Assembly: GCA_951802425.1 (NCBI GenBank)
Contig: OX637806.1
Location: 806,001-870,000 of the forward strand
Direction of reading: 5' to 3'
Length of the DNA: 64,000 bases
Source of the DNA: Clavaria fumosa
Lineage: Eukaryota > Basidiomycota > Agaricomycetes > Agaricales > Clavariaceae
A program made the position numbers and the translations under genes. The notes beneath the pieces are model-generated. The model had not been told where the DNA came from and did not search any database. It saw only the letters and a program-made list of their open reading frames with translations. Numbering within the stretch: the first letter of the stretch is position 1; the number at the start of each line of letters is the position of its first letter. This document shows, in pieces, positions 30,240 through 43,212 of the stretch.

Positions 30240-30515
30240 GGGGGTCACGGTGTGTTGGCGGGCGCAGGGGGGAGCGGGCATACGGCATAATGAGTGTCCC
30301 GTCCGTCCCAGCCAGCTACTTAGGAGAAGAAAGAAAAAGAAAAACACCCGGCGCGCCGGGAGCTCCCGGGTGTGGCTGTCGGTGCGTTGGCGGGCGCAGG
30401 GGGGAGCGGGCCTAACGGTTAGGGCATGACGAGTGACCCGTCCGTCCCAGCTAGCTACTTAACAAGATGAAAGAACAAAAAACACCCGGCGCCCCGGGAG
30501 CTCCCGGGTGTGGTT
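30240..30515 (+). repeat. ~137-bp tandem duplication with GC palindrome
   Basis: Units at about 30240-30376 and 30377-30513 share GTTGGCGGGCGCAGGGGGGA, GTCCGTCCCAGCYAGCTACT and an ACACCCGGCGCSCCGGGAGC block, which with the following CCCGGGTGT forms a strong hairpin. Confidence 0.8.
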
Positions 30516-33500
30516 GTCGAAGCGAAGCGGCTAAAAAAAAAAAAGGAAACACGGCACGGCACGGCTTGTTTAGGGAGCAAGGCAAGGCAAGGCAAGGAGG
30601 GGCGGCTGGGCGGGGCTTCTGCTGCCGCTGCGCACAGGCTGCACGCACGTGCTGCGAGAGCGGTAGCGGGTTGTTGGGTGCGGTGTATCTGTCTGTGGTG
30701 TTTTTGGGTGTGGTAGGCGTCTGCTGCGATTGTGACCGTGATTGCGGTTGCGACGGCGCGGTGTGAGGGGTTCCGGGAGAGCTTGACTGTTCCGGTTCTG
30801 GTGCTGTCCGGGGGTGGGGGTTACAAGGGTTATAGTGGCGAGGGCGGAGAAGGGGGGTGCTGTGCTGCGGCGATGGCGACAGCACGGCGAGGGGCTTGTC
30901 ATGGGGGGTTTCGGTGGATGGGGCGGAGCGGGCGCGTGGGGTGTGGTGGGCGCCCGTGACTGACGCGGGGGGTGGGGCCGAAGCGACGGTGACGAGGGCC
31001 GACGTGCACGTGCCGAGAGCTGGGGGCCAAGGTGCCCCGTTCGGGCGGGATCAGGTGGGCCTGGGCCTCGATGACTTCCGCCTGGGGGAGGGAAGGGGGG
31101 GGAGGCTAATTGGGGGTGAGACGAGGGGCTTGTGTGTGTTCGCTCCCCCCCCCCCCTCCCCGTCGCTTGGTGGAGCGGCTGAGGGGGTGGTGTATGTGGG
31201 CGGCCGAGGCAGGGGCGGGCCGGGGTAGGTGCAGGTGCGGGGCTGGGGCTGGGGCTGGGGGGTTGAGCGCCCGATGACGCGGGGGGCTGCTAGTGCTACT
31301 GCATCCGTGGGGTGGTGCCCCGGCGCGAGCACGGAGGGGTCTGAATGGGGCGGAAGACGCGGACGCGTGCGCGTGCGCGTTGGTGCGGGGCACGCGCGGA
31401 CAGGCGTCCGCATCGCGTAAAGAGGGCCGGCCCCCTGCGCGTGGCGTGTGTGTGCGTGTGTGTGTGCGAAGGCGGCAGACAGGGGTGAAGGAAATGGAGA
31501 AGGGGAAGGGGTTCGTGGAGGTGCAGGCTCTGGCGCAAGATAGCAGATCGGGGACACCGGAGCGATGCCGCTGCGTGTAGGCGGGGCGGGGCGGGGCGGG
31601 GCGGGGCGGGCGCCGTGAGGTCTGCGGGGGCGCGGGCCGCGCTGCGGGGATGTCGGTGCCGCGTCGTCCGCGCTGTGACATGGCGGTACTGGTGGCGGTA
31701 GGATCGGCGGCGGCGGCCACGGCGGTGGTAGACGATGGATAGATGGGCGTGTTGAAGGTGGGAGATAGCGCACCTTTGCTGAGGCGGTCCGGGCCGGGCC
31801 GGGGAGGGGCGGGTGTGGGTGCAGGTGCGAGAGGCGGAGACGGGGCTGTTGGCCGTTGGCCCGTGGCTCCCCCCATGTGCTGCCGTATTGACTCGGGCGC
31901 CAGGGGCAGTCTGGAATACTTATGTGATGGAGTGACTTGACTTGATAACGGCATACAGTATAGAAGCAAGGGGGCACTTCTTGTTTGATGTGTTGCGGCT
32001 TACGGGCGTGTGTGTGTGCGCCGTGTATGATCGGCATGCCGGGAAGGAATTGAAGATAGGGATTAGGTGCGGATGCAGGAGCAGGCCCAGGGGGGCTCGG
32101 TGGGCCCAAGCGGGAAAGAACGATGGGAGCCCAAACGTTAAGTGATAGCGCCTCCTTCCGAGTGGGCCGGTGGGCAGAGGCGGGGGAGTCATCATCATGT
32201 GCTCATTGACTTGGGCGCCAAAGGGGGGGCCGCCAGGGTTGCTCAGGTGATTATAGTTACCTCAGGTGATAATGACCTTGGAATGGCAGATAGAAGCGGG
32301 GCCGAGATCCTTTTTTTTTTTTTTGATTTGGGTCTGGGTCTGATGTGTGCGGTTCAAGGTGGAGAAGGGGGCGTGTTGGCGCGCTTGCGTGCGTGCGCGC
32401 GAGTGTGTGTGTGTGTGAACGCGGTGGGCGGTGGGCGGTTGCAGGGATAGGTGGAGGGAGAACTAGGTGCGGGTGCAGGAGTAGGTACAGGCGCAAGGGG
32501 CCCCCAGGGTCAAAGGCGAGAAAAGCCAGATGTGGAGGGATGGGACCGTATCCGTGGCTATGGTCGTGGTCGTGGCGTCCCGCATCAGCGGATCTCGCGT
32601 TCGCTGACTCGAAGGGGAGAGAGATGTCGGTGAAGGTACGGCATGCGCTTGGGAGTTTTAGTCCCAGAATGGGGATTGTGGTACTTGCAGCTGTGTTAAG
32701 ACAAGGGGGTGGCGCGTCGATCGTGTAAGTTTTGGGAGGTGGGAAAGTTGGGACTGAATGGGGGTTTGTTCGACGTCGCGTGTGTCGTAAGTACTGTAAG
32801 GATATTTGAAATTGGATTGCAAGCGTTACTCGTGGGAAATGGAGGACGAAGTAGGGTATTGCAATTTTTGGTCTGCGATGTTGCGTTTTGCGATTCGTGC
32901 GACCCCCGGCCTATTGACTGCGAGAATGACAGGGCCTCTGACAGGATGATAGGATTCTTAGACCAGCGGAGGGACCGGGATTTCCTTTTTCTTGCTTGTT
33001 TTTATTCTGTCTATATTTACTCTTCCCCGTTTGCAAGAGAGGGCCCACAGGGATGGCGGAGTTGGCATCAAGGCATTCTAGGGCCCACGTTCGTGAGATG
33101 TTTGGAGTGGATGAAGGTGAATATGGGAGATGAGATGGCTTGGTTTTTTTTGTTGTTTTTTGTTTGGTTGAGGACGGGTATTGGAGTGGATAGACTGATA
33201 TAATGAGATAACTGGATGAATGTTAGACGGAGGTAATTGGGTTTGGTTATTAGAAGTGAGATGATACGAAAAAGGGAAATCAACCGGGGGATATATATCA
33301 AAGTCGAAGTCAGTCTTTGAGTGTACCTGAGAATAGAATAGAATAGAGAGTGATGATAGTGATGATAGTATAGTACGGAGATAAAGGACCGAATTGCCGA
33401 TATACCATTTGAGAGATGGGAGAGAGACTGACCACATGCGATGCTGTCTAAAACGTCGTCGATGTGCTTCAATGACTTCGTGTCTGTGAGAGAGAAAGAG

Positions 33501-33925
33501 AGGGGGAATCATTTCAAGATGGTCAATGTCGTCTTTTCCCATCGGAACGGGGAACGGGGAGAACTAGAATAACGAGAACGGAGTAAGAGAAAGACTGTGT
33601 GAAAGTAAATTCCGTAATGATTTTTTTTCATTACTTTTTATCGGGGTGATCAACCCGTGTATTGTAAGTAGTGTCAGTATCATAGTATCGTAGAGTGAGA
33701 GTGGATCATTGTATCGTTGGAGTGAATAGAATGAGTTGAATTCGACGGTAAAAAGACGAGGCTGAGAGGTGACCCATGTGGTGGTTGTTGTGTTGAATGT
33801 AACTGTACTGTAAAAATCTATCGACAGATATGTCAGTGATGAGAAAATAGACACACACCTTGTCGTCTCTTTTCTTTCTCACATGTCTCCGTTCTAATCC
33901 TCCTCCTCCTCTTTATCACTCACTC
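30516..33925. other. Long GC-rich non-coding stretch upstream of the transcription factor
   Basis: About 3.4 kb with G-rich plus strand to 32.5 kb, including (GGGGC)n at 31577-31603, (GT)n runs near 31445-31470 and 32402-32415, and A-rich purine sequence from 32.7 kb. Several long frames exist (for example 31051-32109 minus, Pro-rich) but have no domain and mirror the base skew. The part next to 33926 probably holds the promoter and leader of the transcription-factor gene. Confidence 0.5.
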
Positions 33926-36900
33926 ATGGACTCATCGTCTTCCTCGTCTTCCTCGTCGTCGTCGGCTGCTGCGACTGTCGATCCTTATTCTTTGAACGTC
34001 TCTTTCTCTCCCGTTCATCCCACTCAACAGCACCAGCAACTCCAATCTCAACCACAACTACCACAACCACCACCACCACCCGCACCACAACCACCACAGC
34101 AACAACAGCAACAACAGCAACAACAGCAGTCTGCACTAGCTTCCTCTCCAAGCATCCCGTGAGTCTTCCCTCTCAAGGGTGTATAACGATAACCGCACAG
34201 TAGCTCACGTCTCTCTTCCCCCCTTCTCCCAAATCGTCAGCCAAATCCGCTCTCGCATCACCGTCGTCTGCGCCGAGGCACGTCACATCCCATCCCCCCT
34301 TTCCCCCGCGTACGATCCTCGATACTGACACGCAAAACACAGTGCAAACGCCTCAAGCTCAAATGCGACAGACGCACCCCGTGCGGGAGCTGCACCAAGC
34401 GCGACACCGTCAGGCGCTGCATCTACTCCCCCGCCGCGGCGGAAAAAGTGTACGTCCCTGTCTGCCCCCCCGTGTCTCACGCCCCATTCCCCCATCCCCC
34501 CGCTTTTGTGTCCAAGGCCCGTTCACAAGCGGCTGACCTATTTCTGTTCTGCTTTTTTCTCATGTCCCACCGACCTACCCTATCAACCTTGTCTATGGAC
34601 CCGACGATGTACCGCGCGCCCCGCCTTACCGCACACACACACACGCACACGCACAGTGACCTCCACTCGCTCAACAACCGGCTCCTGACCGTCGAATCCC
34701 AAATCAACAACCTCGGCGCGTGTCTCCCACTCGCGCTAACAACGCACGGGCACGCGCAGGCGGCCCCGCACGCACACTACCTGTACCCGCACGCATACCA
34801 CCCACCCCCGCACACGCACACGCACACACATGGCGGCGGCCACGCCACGTCGCCCCCGCTCTCGCTCGCGTCCACCGCCTCGGTCAACACGACGCCCATC
34901 ACGGGCACGACCGCGACCGTGGCGTCCTCTCCCGTGACGGCGACGACGACGACGACGGGGGCCGCGCGCGACGCAGCGCTGTTTGGCGCGGCAGCGGGCA
35001 GCGCGTGTGTCGGCGGGGGTGGGGCAGGCGCGGGCGCGCCTGTGCCGCTGCCGCCGCCACGTGTGCTCTTCGCGACGGGCGCGTCGGGCTCGAGTCTGGT
35101 GATCTCGCTGGAGGACGTGTCGAGCCTGTACCTCGAGGAGCTGGGTCTGTGCCCGACGGCGGAGCAGCAGGGGACGTACGTGCAGCACCCCCCCACCGGC
35201 GGCTACCCCTACCACTTTAGTCAGCACCAGCAGCACTACGGCACCACTCCCGGTGGGCCGGGGAAGACGTGGTCTGCGAGCGGCGGCGGCGAGGATGCGG
35301 GGGTGAAGGTGAAGACGGAAGACGTGCTGGACGTACATATGCATGTCCAGAGCGAGGACGAGCGCCACCACCAGCATCAGCAGCAACAGCACCTCCAACG
35401 ACGACGACGACACGGTCAGACTCAAACAGCCACGACCACGACCACGACCACGGCGGCGGCGACAACATCCCACACGCGTTTACCACCACCACCACCACCA
35501 ACACACGCGCGTCCGCACGCCCCCACACCCACACACCGACACGACAACAGGCCCAGGCCCAAGCAGCAGCACCACCACCACCACGGTGCCCGCAAGCCCA
35601 TGCGCGCGCCCGGCCCGGGCCCTGCGCTGCTGGCACTGCTCCCGCCGCTCGCGGCGCTGGACCCGCTCGAGGACGTGCTGCGGGTGCACCCGTCTGGGGT
35701 GAACTTCCGGCGGTTCCGCGCGCGTGTGGCGGGGATGTTGGTGGGGCGGGGGGGTGGTTCTGCTGCTGCTGCTGCTGCTGCTGCTGGGGGTGTGCCTGGG
35801 AGGGAGGGGCTCGAGCGAGAGAGGGAGAGGGAGGCGGAGAGGAGGCGGGCGATGAGGGTGCTGGATGGGATGTTGGAGCGGGGGCTGAGTGTGCGCGGTG
35901 CGGGTGTGGGCGGGGGTGGCGGTGGTGGTGACGATGATGATGAGGGTGTTGACGGTGCGGGCGGGGACGGCGATACTGGGTCGGGGGAGGACGGCGCGTC
36001 TGGGCGGGGCGGTGGCCCTGGCCCTGGCGTGGCGCCGGTGCGCCCCGCGGCGCGGAGGAGGCACGGGGAGCCGCCGGAGCCGCCGCCGACGATGAGCCTG
36101 TTTGCGGCGGCGGCGGCGGCGTTTGCGCTTGCGGGGCTGGTTGTGTCGCGGGAGACGGGGCGCGTGGGGGGTGCGGGTGCGGGGCCTGTGTTTGGGGGTG
36201 GGCATGGGGATGCGGGGATGGGGATGGGGATGGGTATGGGCATGGGTATGGGCATGGGCATGGGCGTGGATGGGGGGCTGGACGGGGAGGGGGCCTTGGA
36301 CGGGGAAGGGGAAGGGGCGATGGAGATGGATGTGGAGGCGTTTTTCTCTGGCTTGCTTGGGGCTGCTGCTGCTGCTGCTGCTGACGGGGCGGCGGGTTCT
36401 GTGCCGGGGCTGCCGAGTTCGTCTGCGGCGTTTTTCCCGGGTGGGACTGCTGTGCCTGCTGTGCCAGGGATGGGAGCAGGGACGGGAGCGGGGAGACGCG
36501 GGCTGGCGCCGGGAGAGCTGCACGCGCTGGCTGTGCGTGCGCTGGCGGTGTATGAGCGGCAGCTTGGGGCTGGGTCGTGTCCCTCTAGGGAGCTTGGGGA
36601 GGACGACGTCGATGGGGAGGGAGATGTGGATGATGGTGGTGGTGGTGGTGGAGGGGGAGGAGAGGAAGGGGAGGAGGAGGACGCGCGGGGGGGAGGCGCG
36701 ACGACGGCGATGTATGACCTGGACTACCTCGTTGCGGGGTGCTTTGGCGTGATGTGGGAGCTGTATGGGGGCGGCGCGTGGCGGGGGCGGGGACGGTTCG
36801 TGTCGGGGCGGGTGTATGGCGAGGTGCGTGTGTCTCTCTCTCTTTTCCCGCCTTTTTTTCTCTGGTGTTTTTGAGGCTGACTGGTTATTTATTTATTTAT

Positions 36901-39900
36901 TTAGATTGGGAAGATGGTCAACGTTGCGCGGCTCATGGGCCTGGACCACGACCCGGACGAGGCGCCGGGGCGGTGGTCCCTGTTCGACGCGGAGATGCGC
37001 CGCAGGGTGTGGTGGGACATCTTGTTTTACGACCTGTGCGTGGGTGGGGCTCGGTGCCCTGTTTTTCTGCTTCTAGCAGCCGAGTTCTGACTTGTTTTTT
37101 TTTTTTCTTTCTTTCTCGTTTCTTCTCTTCCCTCTACCTGGCGTGGTCCCTCCCCGACACAAACTCCCCCAACGCGGAAAAACAACAATAATAATAATGA
37201 CAACCACGGTTCGCCAGGTTCGTGTCGGACTACGTCGGCCAGCCGGCGAACATCGGCGACCCCACGACGTACACGACGCGGCTGCCCGCGGACGTGGACG
37301 AGGACGCGTTCGAGCCGCGCTGCGTGCTGCTCCCGCTGCGCACGGCGCTCCTGCCGTCGCTCGTCGTTGTGAACCGCGCGCCGCAGGAGGAGACAGCCGA
37401 GCGCGGGGGCGGTGGCGGTGGCGGTGGCGGTGGGGGCGTGCCGCCCCAGGAGGAGTGGCGAGAGAATGGGTTTACGTATTTTGAGCTCAAGTGTCGGTGC
37501 GTGGGTCTTGGGGGGGACTTCTTTTTTTTTTTTTCCTCACGTTTATTTGTTATCGACTCTAACACTTCTTTTTTTATTTATTTTATTTTTAGACTGGCGC
37601 TGCTTGTTAAGGGTATCAAGAGCCGGATGACGCGGGACGGGTACACGATCGACCATGCCGCGCAGATGGAGCGGGAGGTAGCGCAGTGGCTGCAGCACCT
37701 CCCTGCGCCGTACCGGATGCGCGTCGAGGGGTCCTCCGCCGCCACTGCATCCTCATCTAACACGGGCACGGGGGCGCCGTCCCCGGTGCTGGTCGCGCAG
37801 CGGTGCGAGCTGGCGATCACCGCGCACCGGCTCGTGCTCAAGGTGTACCTCCCGTTCCTCAAGGCGCGCGGCGGCGAGCCGGGCGGGCATGGGCATGGGC
37901 ATGGGCATCATCACCACTACCACCAGGCGTTCTTTGGCGCCGTGAATGCGGCGCATGCGATCATCGATGCGAGCCGCGCGCTGTACCAGACGTGGAAGGC
38001 GGCGCGGCGTGCGCGCGGAGCGCTCGCTGCTGCTGGGGAGGAGGACGCCGCGATGCAGGCTGAGGCGATGAAGGTGGGGAGCTGGGGGCGGGGCGCGGCT
38101 GCGGGCAAACGGCGCTGCGGCGGCACGGGGGGCACGGGGGGCGGGGCGACGTGGGTGCTGCCGCCGCTGCTCGAGTTCTACTCGTTCGGGCGCTCGCTGT
38201 TCAGCGCGGCGGTGGTGTGCGCGCACGCGGTGCTGCAGCAGCAAGGGACGGCGGCGGTGTGGGTGCCCGCTGCGCTGGAGGCGGCGGAGCGCGCGCTGGA
38301 GATGCTGCGCGACGCGGACGTGGAGGGGGCGGGGGCGGGGAGCGAGGCGGTGCGCGTCGTTGCGGCGCTGTGTGCGCGCGCGGCGGAGCCGAGCTTGGGC
38401 ATGAAGCGGAGCTTTGCGCAGATTAGTGGGTGTGCGGGGGCTGGGGGTGGTGTTGTTGTTGGGTCGTCGTCTGTGGGGGATGGGGTGGGTGGGGGTGTGG
38501 GTGCTGGTGGTGCGGGCGCGGGTTCGGGTTCGGGTACTGTGGGGGAGGGGGAGGCGCAGGGACAGGGACAGGGGCAGCAGCAGCAGGGGGTGAACGGTGT
38601 GTCGTTGGCTGGGTTCGCGTTGCCGTACGTGGGGCCTGCGGTGTTGCTCAGCGAGGTACGACGGCCTGAGGCGTCGTTGTCGCGCGACAAGACACAGTCG
38701 CGGCCGCAGCCACACCAGCAGCACCAGCACCAGCAGCACCAACACCACCACCAGCCGCAAACACCGCGGACGCCGATCCACACACCCGGCGGGCTCACGA
38801 GCTCGCCGACGGCCAAGTACGAGCTGCCGTGCCCCCCGCCTCCTGCGTACCCGGCGCCGGCGCGACTCGGCGCCCCGGCTCGGACGCAGTCACTCGACAG
38901 CGGCGCCGTGGAGAAAGGCGTCGCGGGGGACAAGCACAACAACGGCAGCAGCGGCAGCGGTGGCGGCGGGAAGCACAGCAAGCACACGAAGATGGCGCAC
39001 TACCCCGCTGTGGGGATGCGCGTGCGCTCGGGCGCGCCGCTCCTGCGGGCCAAGGCCAGCGTGTCGTCGTCGTCGGTGTCGTCGCCGTCGTCTGCGTCGC
39101 CGACTGTTCGGGGCCCTGCTGGCGGCGGTGCTGGTGCTGGTGTCCCTGGAAGTCCTGGTCCCGGCGCTGGCGAGGGGCGCATGCAGGCCCCGCCGCCGCC
39201 GCCGCCCCCGCAGCAGCAGCAGCAGCAGCCGGCGTCTTCGCTGCCTGTGATGCTCCAGATGACGTCCGTGTCGCACCCCTCGCAGAACGCGTCGCCGCAG
39301 GCGTCCCCTGTGACCGATACACGGTATCAGCAGAGCCCGCAGCAGCAGCAGCAGCAGCAGCAGCAAGACTCGAGCATGTTCGTCGGCCGCGCGCGCTCGC
39401 CTTCGATCCATCATCAGTCGCAGGACGGGCACATGCCGATGACGGTGCCGTTGGAACATCACCATCCGCTTGGCCATCAACCACACCCTCGCCCGCACCC
39501 GCAGCCGCATCCGCAGCCCCACCACCCGCATCACCACTCACATTCTGTGCACCACCACCCTATGCACCACCACCACCACCACCATTCGCAGCACTCCAAG
39601 GACATGCACGAGTACGGGATGCCGTTTGGCGCGGCAGAGGGCGGGGACGAGCCGATGAACACGAGTCCGATGCGTGCGCGGCGCTTTAGCATCCACGGTC
39701 CTGAGATACAGCAGCAGCAGCAGCAGCAGAACCCGTACGCTAGCGACCCTGGCACGCACCCACACATGTACGACCCGCAAAACACGGTGTATGGCATCGC
39801 GCTGGACGGCGCGTATGAACATGGTCCTCCGCCTCCTCCGACACCTCAGTCGAACGTCATGCCCTACACGCCCACAGTGCCTTCGAACGCGTCTTACCCT

Positions 39901-40461
39901 GCCGGACAAATAACGCCGGGCAGGAGCTCTCCGTACCGACCTGGTAACGGGCTCCTCAAGGGCCCGTTGACCCCGCCTGTGTTTGGACAACCCCGGGGAG
40001 AACAGCAGCAGCAGACCTCGCCCTCCTCGAATACGCAGACGCAGGGCTACTACATGTCGGGGTACGACGGCAACAACGATGGCGTGTACGGGCCGCACCC
40101 CGTCGCGTCACACGGTCTGACCACTATCGAGCTTAACGGCGGTGGCGGCGGACACGGGGATGGATCATCGGCGATGGACGACGGCAGCGTGATGGAGGTG
40201 ATCATGAGTCACCATTCTACGCTGCCGTCGGGCAGCATGCCGCGCGATGTGCACCGGATGTTCGAGGACGGCGGCGGCCATGCGGACCCGCACGGGCCGG
40301 CATCGTACAGAGACCAGACGGCAGCGCAGCAGCAGCAGCATATGCTCTCGCACGCGAGTCAGCACCATCCGCATGACGTACCGATGGTGGCGGCATGGCC
40401 CTCTGTAGCGGGCAACGACGCCACGTATTGGCCCGAAAATTACAAGTTTTACTCTCAATGA
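33926..40461 (+). CDS. Giant Zn2Cys6 fungal transcription factor
   Basis: Seven exons: 33926-34158, 34241-34277, 34343-34449, 34657-36823, 36905-37035, 37218-37496, 37593-40461; 5823 coding nt, 1940 residues. A Ser/Gln-rich start leads into CAEC, KRLKLKC, DRRTPC, GSC, TKRDTVRRC, the C-X2-C-X6-C-X5-C-X2-C-X8-C zinc cluster, assembled over exons 2 and 3. A coiled linker follows (LHSLNNRLLTVESQINNL). Exons 4-7 carry the fungal-specific regulatory domain (VNVARLMGLD, RRRVWWDILFYDL, FVSDYVGQP, YTTRLPADVDE). Poly-Q, poly-H, poly-A and GM repeats fill the rest. Intron 2 (34278-34342) begins GC, not GT; only this choice keeps the second Cys in place. Target genes are unknown. The start is the first in-frame ATG after the pyrimidine-rich leader. 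Confidence 0.88.
36204..36272 (+). repeat. 6-bp coding minisatellite (GGNATG) in the transcription factor
   Basis: GGGATGGGGATGGGTATGGG-type units encode a run of Gly-Met pairs. Such arrays change length easily. Confidence 0.85.
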
Positions 40462-40978
40462 TTGGTAGCTTACTTCTACTTTCTCGCCCCCCCTTTTCCT
40501 CTTCCTCAGCCCTTTCTTTTTTGGGGTCATCTTTCATGCCTGTTTTTGGATATATGTTTACGACCCTACCTGCCGAGCACGGTTTCCTCGCGGACTCATT
40601 TCTTACCGCTCTCTTGTTTGTTCCTCTCATGATTTCGGAGATACAAAAAAATCCTTCCCCCTCCTTATGAGCTTTCTGCTTTCTGCTTTCTGCTATCTAC
40701 GACCTTTCTTCTTTTACGGTGGCAGGAGTGTGCAGAGCTTCCTCGTCTGACGGTCGACGGTCCTTTAGATGTCCCTCAGTTTTCATGGGGTTGTAACGGA
40801 TGCTGTTCATGTCTATGGATCCATCCTTGTATCGTATGAATGTTTCCTTCCTTCTTTCTTGGAATATAGAGCTGCATCGGGCTTCGCCATTCAGTCCCGG
40901 TCATCACGCATAGTTCGGCTGAGATATTGAGAATTCAGCAGAGTCCGTGACTTGCTACAAAGTCGCGTGTTTCCTGAT

Positions 40979-42541
40979 ATGACAAGTCCGAATGGATCAA
41001 CAACACACTACACACGGCCAGTGTTGGCGGTTACCTCCAAGTCGCATCTCCCCGTTAAACATGGAGTCATGGCCTCTGAGCCATTTGCCAACGCTGAATA
41101 CACCGTTCACAACTTCAGCTGCTTGTCTACGCCGACCCCTACGCCGACCGCCCTCGTTACGGGTCGTGAAGTCATCCAACAGGCCATAGGGATCGAGGGA
41201 TGGCGCACCGTCAACCCTACATTCGACACCACCGCTTTCGGTGCGTATACAAGCTCCCCTTTCATGTGGTAGACCCAGTGTACCTGACAAACCCTGAACA
41301 CCCTACAGACATCAAGGGGAATACCTATGTTTTTTCGCGGCCGGTACCCGCCGTCTCGTCCGCAGGCTCGCGGAGGACGGCTGTGGCTGATCTACTCGAG
41401 TGGGGCAGCAACCTCGACGGTGCTCAGGATGTCTTCTGCCTCCAAGATCTCGAGGAGTTCCAGAGTGTGGACTTGACTGTTCACTCTCGTCGACGTCACC
41501 CTCCGACCGAACTCCTAGTCGGTCGCGGTGACCCGCTTCTCGCTCGCCCACAAACTCTTGATCCCCCACACGCGGCACGCGAGAGGGCTCAGACACCGTC
41601 TTTCCTCCGGGAACGCAAACGTAGACGGCTTGATACATCTCTATATACAATCGTGCCACAGGTACCACGTCGTGTCTACGAACCATAGGATCCGTTAAAC
41701 TGACTTATAATACAGCCACATTACCATCCTCCGCCCTTCAGCGATGACGGCACTGCGGATGGCCGCCGGCTGCCTGGCTACCGCAAAGCCAAGCCCCTAC
41801 CCGTGCCTCCACGCGATCTAGCCGCTGTGCGCGAGTTCCTAAATACGCCGTACGCGCGAGGCGCATGGATCGTACCCATCCGCGGCACTTTGCTGTGGGC
41901 AGAAACCTCCTCTGCTGTGATGCTCGACGACACCTCGGACGACCCCGCATTGCCCGTCCCACCGCCCTCGATCGGCGGAGAGATCAGCTGGACCAGATCC
42001 TCCCTCACTTCCTTCTGGGAGTTCTTGTTCGCACTGAGGGAAGCCGGGAACCTCGGGCCTCTCTCGCTCTCTTTCCATGCCAGCGCCGTCCCTCGCACCC
42101 CTCCGAGTGATGACAGTCCCTCGGCGTCGGCGTCGGTGTCTGCCCGCGAGCCCTCCCAGGAAGACTCCATCTACGGCTCATACCCTGACGCGAACGTGTG
42201 CCGAATGCCACTGAAAGAAGTCGACCATATCAAGATCTACCACGATGCCGGGCATGCCATGGCCCTGCGGAACGTCCTGGACGCATGGAGCTATGTCGTC
42301 GCGAGCAAAGAAGGTGGCCTGTCCCATCAGCGCCCCGAAAACGAGGCCAAGCGAAAAGATAACGTGAAGGTGAGGCTGCTGAGGGGCGCACGCTTGGTAT
42401 TGGTGGACGAGCGATCGAAGGGGGTGCTAACGTGTTGATGGACATGGCCTTCTTCAGTTCCGTTCCCTGTTCCCTCAAATCTTCTGGGTGCAATCGACAT
42501 TCCGTTCATTAATTTTCGGTTGCTATGGCTCATCATCATGA
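40979..42541 (+). CDS. Hypothetical protein, four exons
   Basis: Exons 40979-41240, 41309-41661, 41716-42369, 42458-42541; 1353 nt, 450 residues. Start MTSPNGSTTHYTRPVLA. The frame phases agree at all three introns, and the last intron has a CTAAC branch site 25 nt before its AG. The end reads VKFRSLFPQIFWVQSTF...GSSS. The protein has a basic RERKRRRLD segment in the middle and an acidic, Ser-rich stretch (SPSASASVSAREPSQED) later. No domain was recognised. If the last intron is retained, the protein ends about 5 residues differently at 42438. It lies about 0.5 kb downstream of the transcription factor on the same strand. Confidence 0.65.
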
Positions 42542-43212
42542 GATGCATGCTGGATCGTGAACAGGTATCACGAAGCCATAGACACTTGTGTTGACACGCC
42601 GAAAGGTCACCTTGCCCGTTCACATTCCATTTCCGTTTGCGTCCCTGTGTTCCTTGAGTACGCTATACCTTCGCATAATCTTCCAAGGTGCTGTTCGAAC
42701 GAGATACAGTGGTGATGCAGTGAGTTGGTGATATTACGTTCGAGGGCGAGTCTGCACGCTCTAATTCCGGCAACTTGCGGCAAGTGATCCACATCCCGCG
42801 TTCCGTTATTTGCTCGGACGCAGCGAACACACAAACTCACCCCTCGGTGTGGACCAAGCGTGGTAGGATTACTTCTCTGATTGATAGTCTCACCACATGC
42901 AACCATGGCGACCCTTCTCTAACTGAATGACTGCCTCAGTTCTTGGCTATCAACAATCGAGCATCCGACGTAGTCTTGATCGAGTTCACTCGATTCATGC
43001 CCCGGCTTGCCTAATGCTAGGGTCTGCGGTCCAACATGTGGCCAGCACGAGTAGACCCTACACTCGCGCAGCCCACAATGTGTATATAGCGTGACGCGGG
43101 TCTCCTCTCTTCCAGTTCATCTAGCCGTCTTGCCTCCTGCTTCTCCTTGCCTCTCGACCAGATTGTACGACACGCCTTCGTCAGTAAGACGGTGTATCCC
43201 ACCCCACTGATC
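42542..43212. other. Intergenic 0.67 kb
   Basis: No gene seen. It should contain the terminator of the preceding gene and the promoter of the WH1-CRIB gene; a weak TATA-like GTGTATATAGCG lies at 43080-43091, about 125 nt before the ATG. Confidence 0.45.

Noticed and set aside
30410..30425. Telomere-type repeat (CCTAACGGTTAGGG)
   Set aside because: Only one TTAGGG on each strand occurs, with no array, so there is no support for an interstitial or subtelomeric tract.
28930..32109. Long minus-strand ORFs (256, 407, 352 codons)
   Set aside because: They lie in GC-skewed or tandemly repeated DNA, are Pro/Arg/Ser-rich without any domain, overlap ORFs in other frames and lack plausible splice structure.
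34736..39541. Long ORFs antisense or out of frame to the transcription factor
   Set aside because: GC-rich coding repeats open several frames at once; only the plus frame with the zinc cluster and regulatory-domain motifs splices into a consistent gene.
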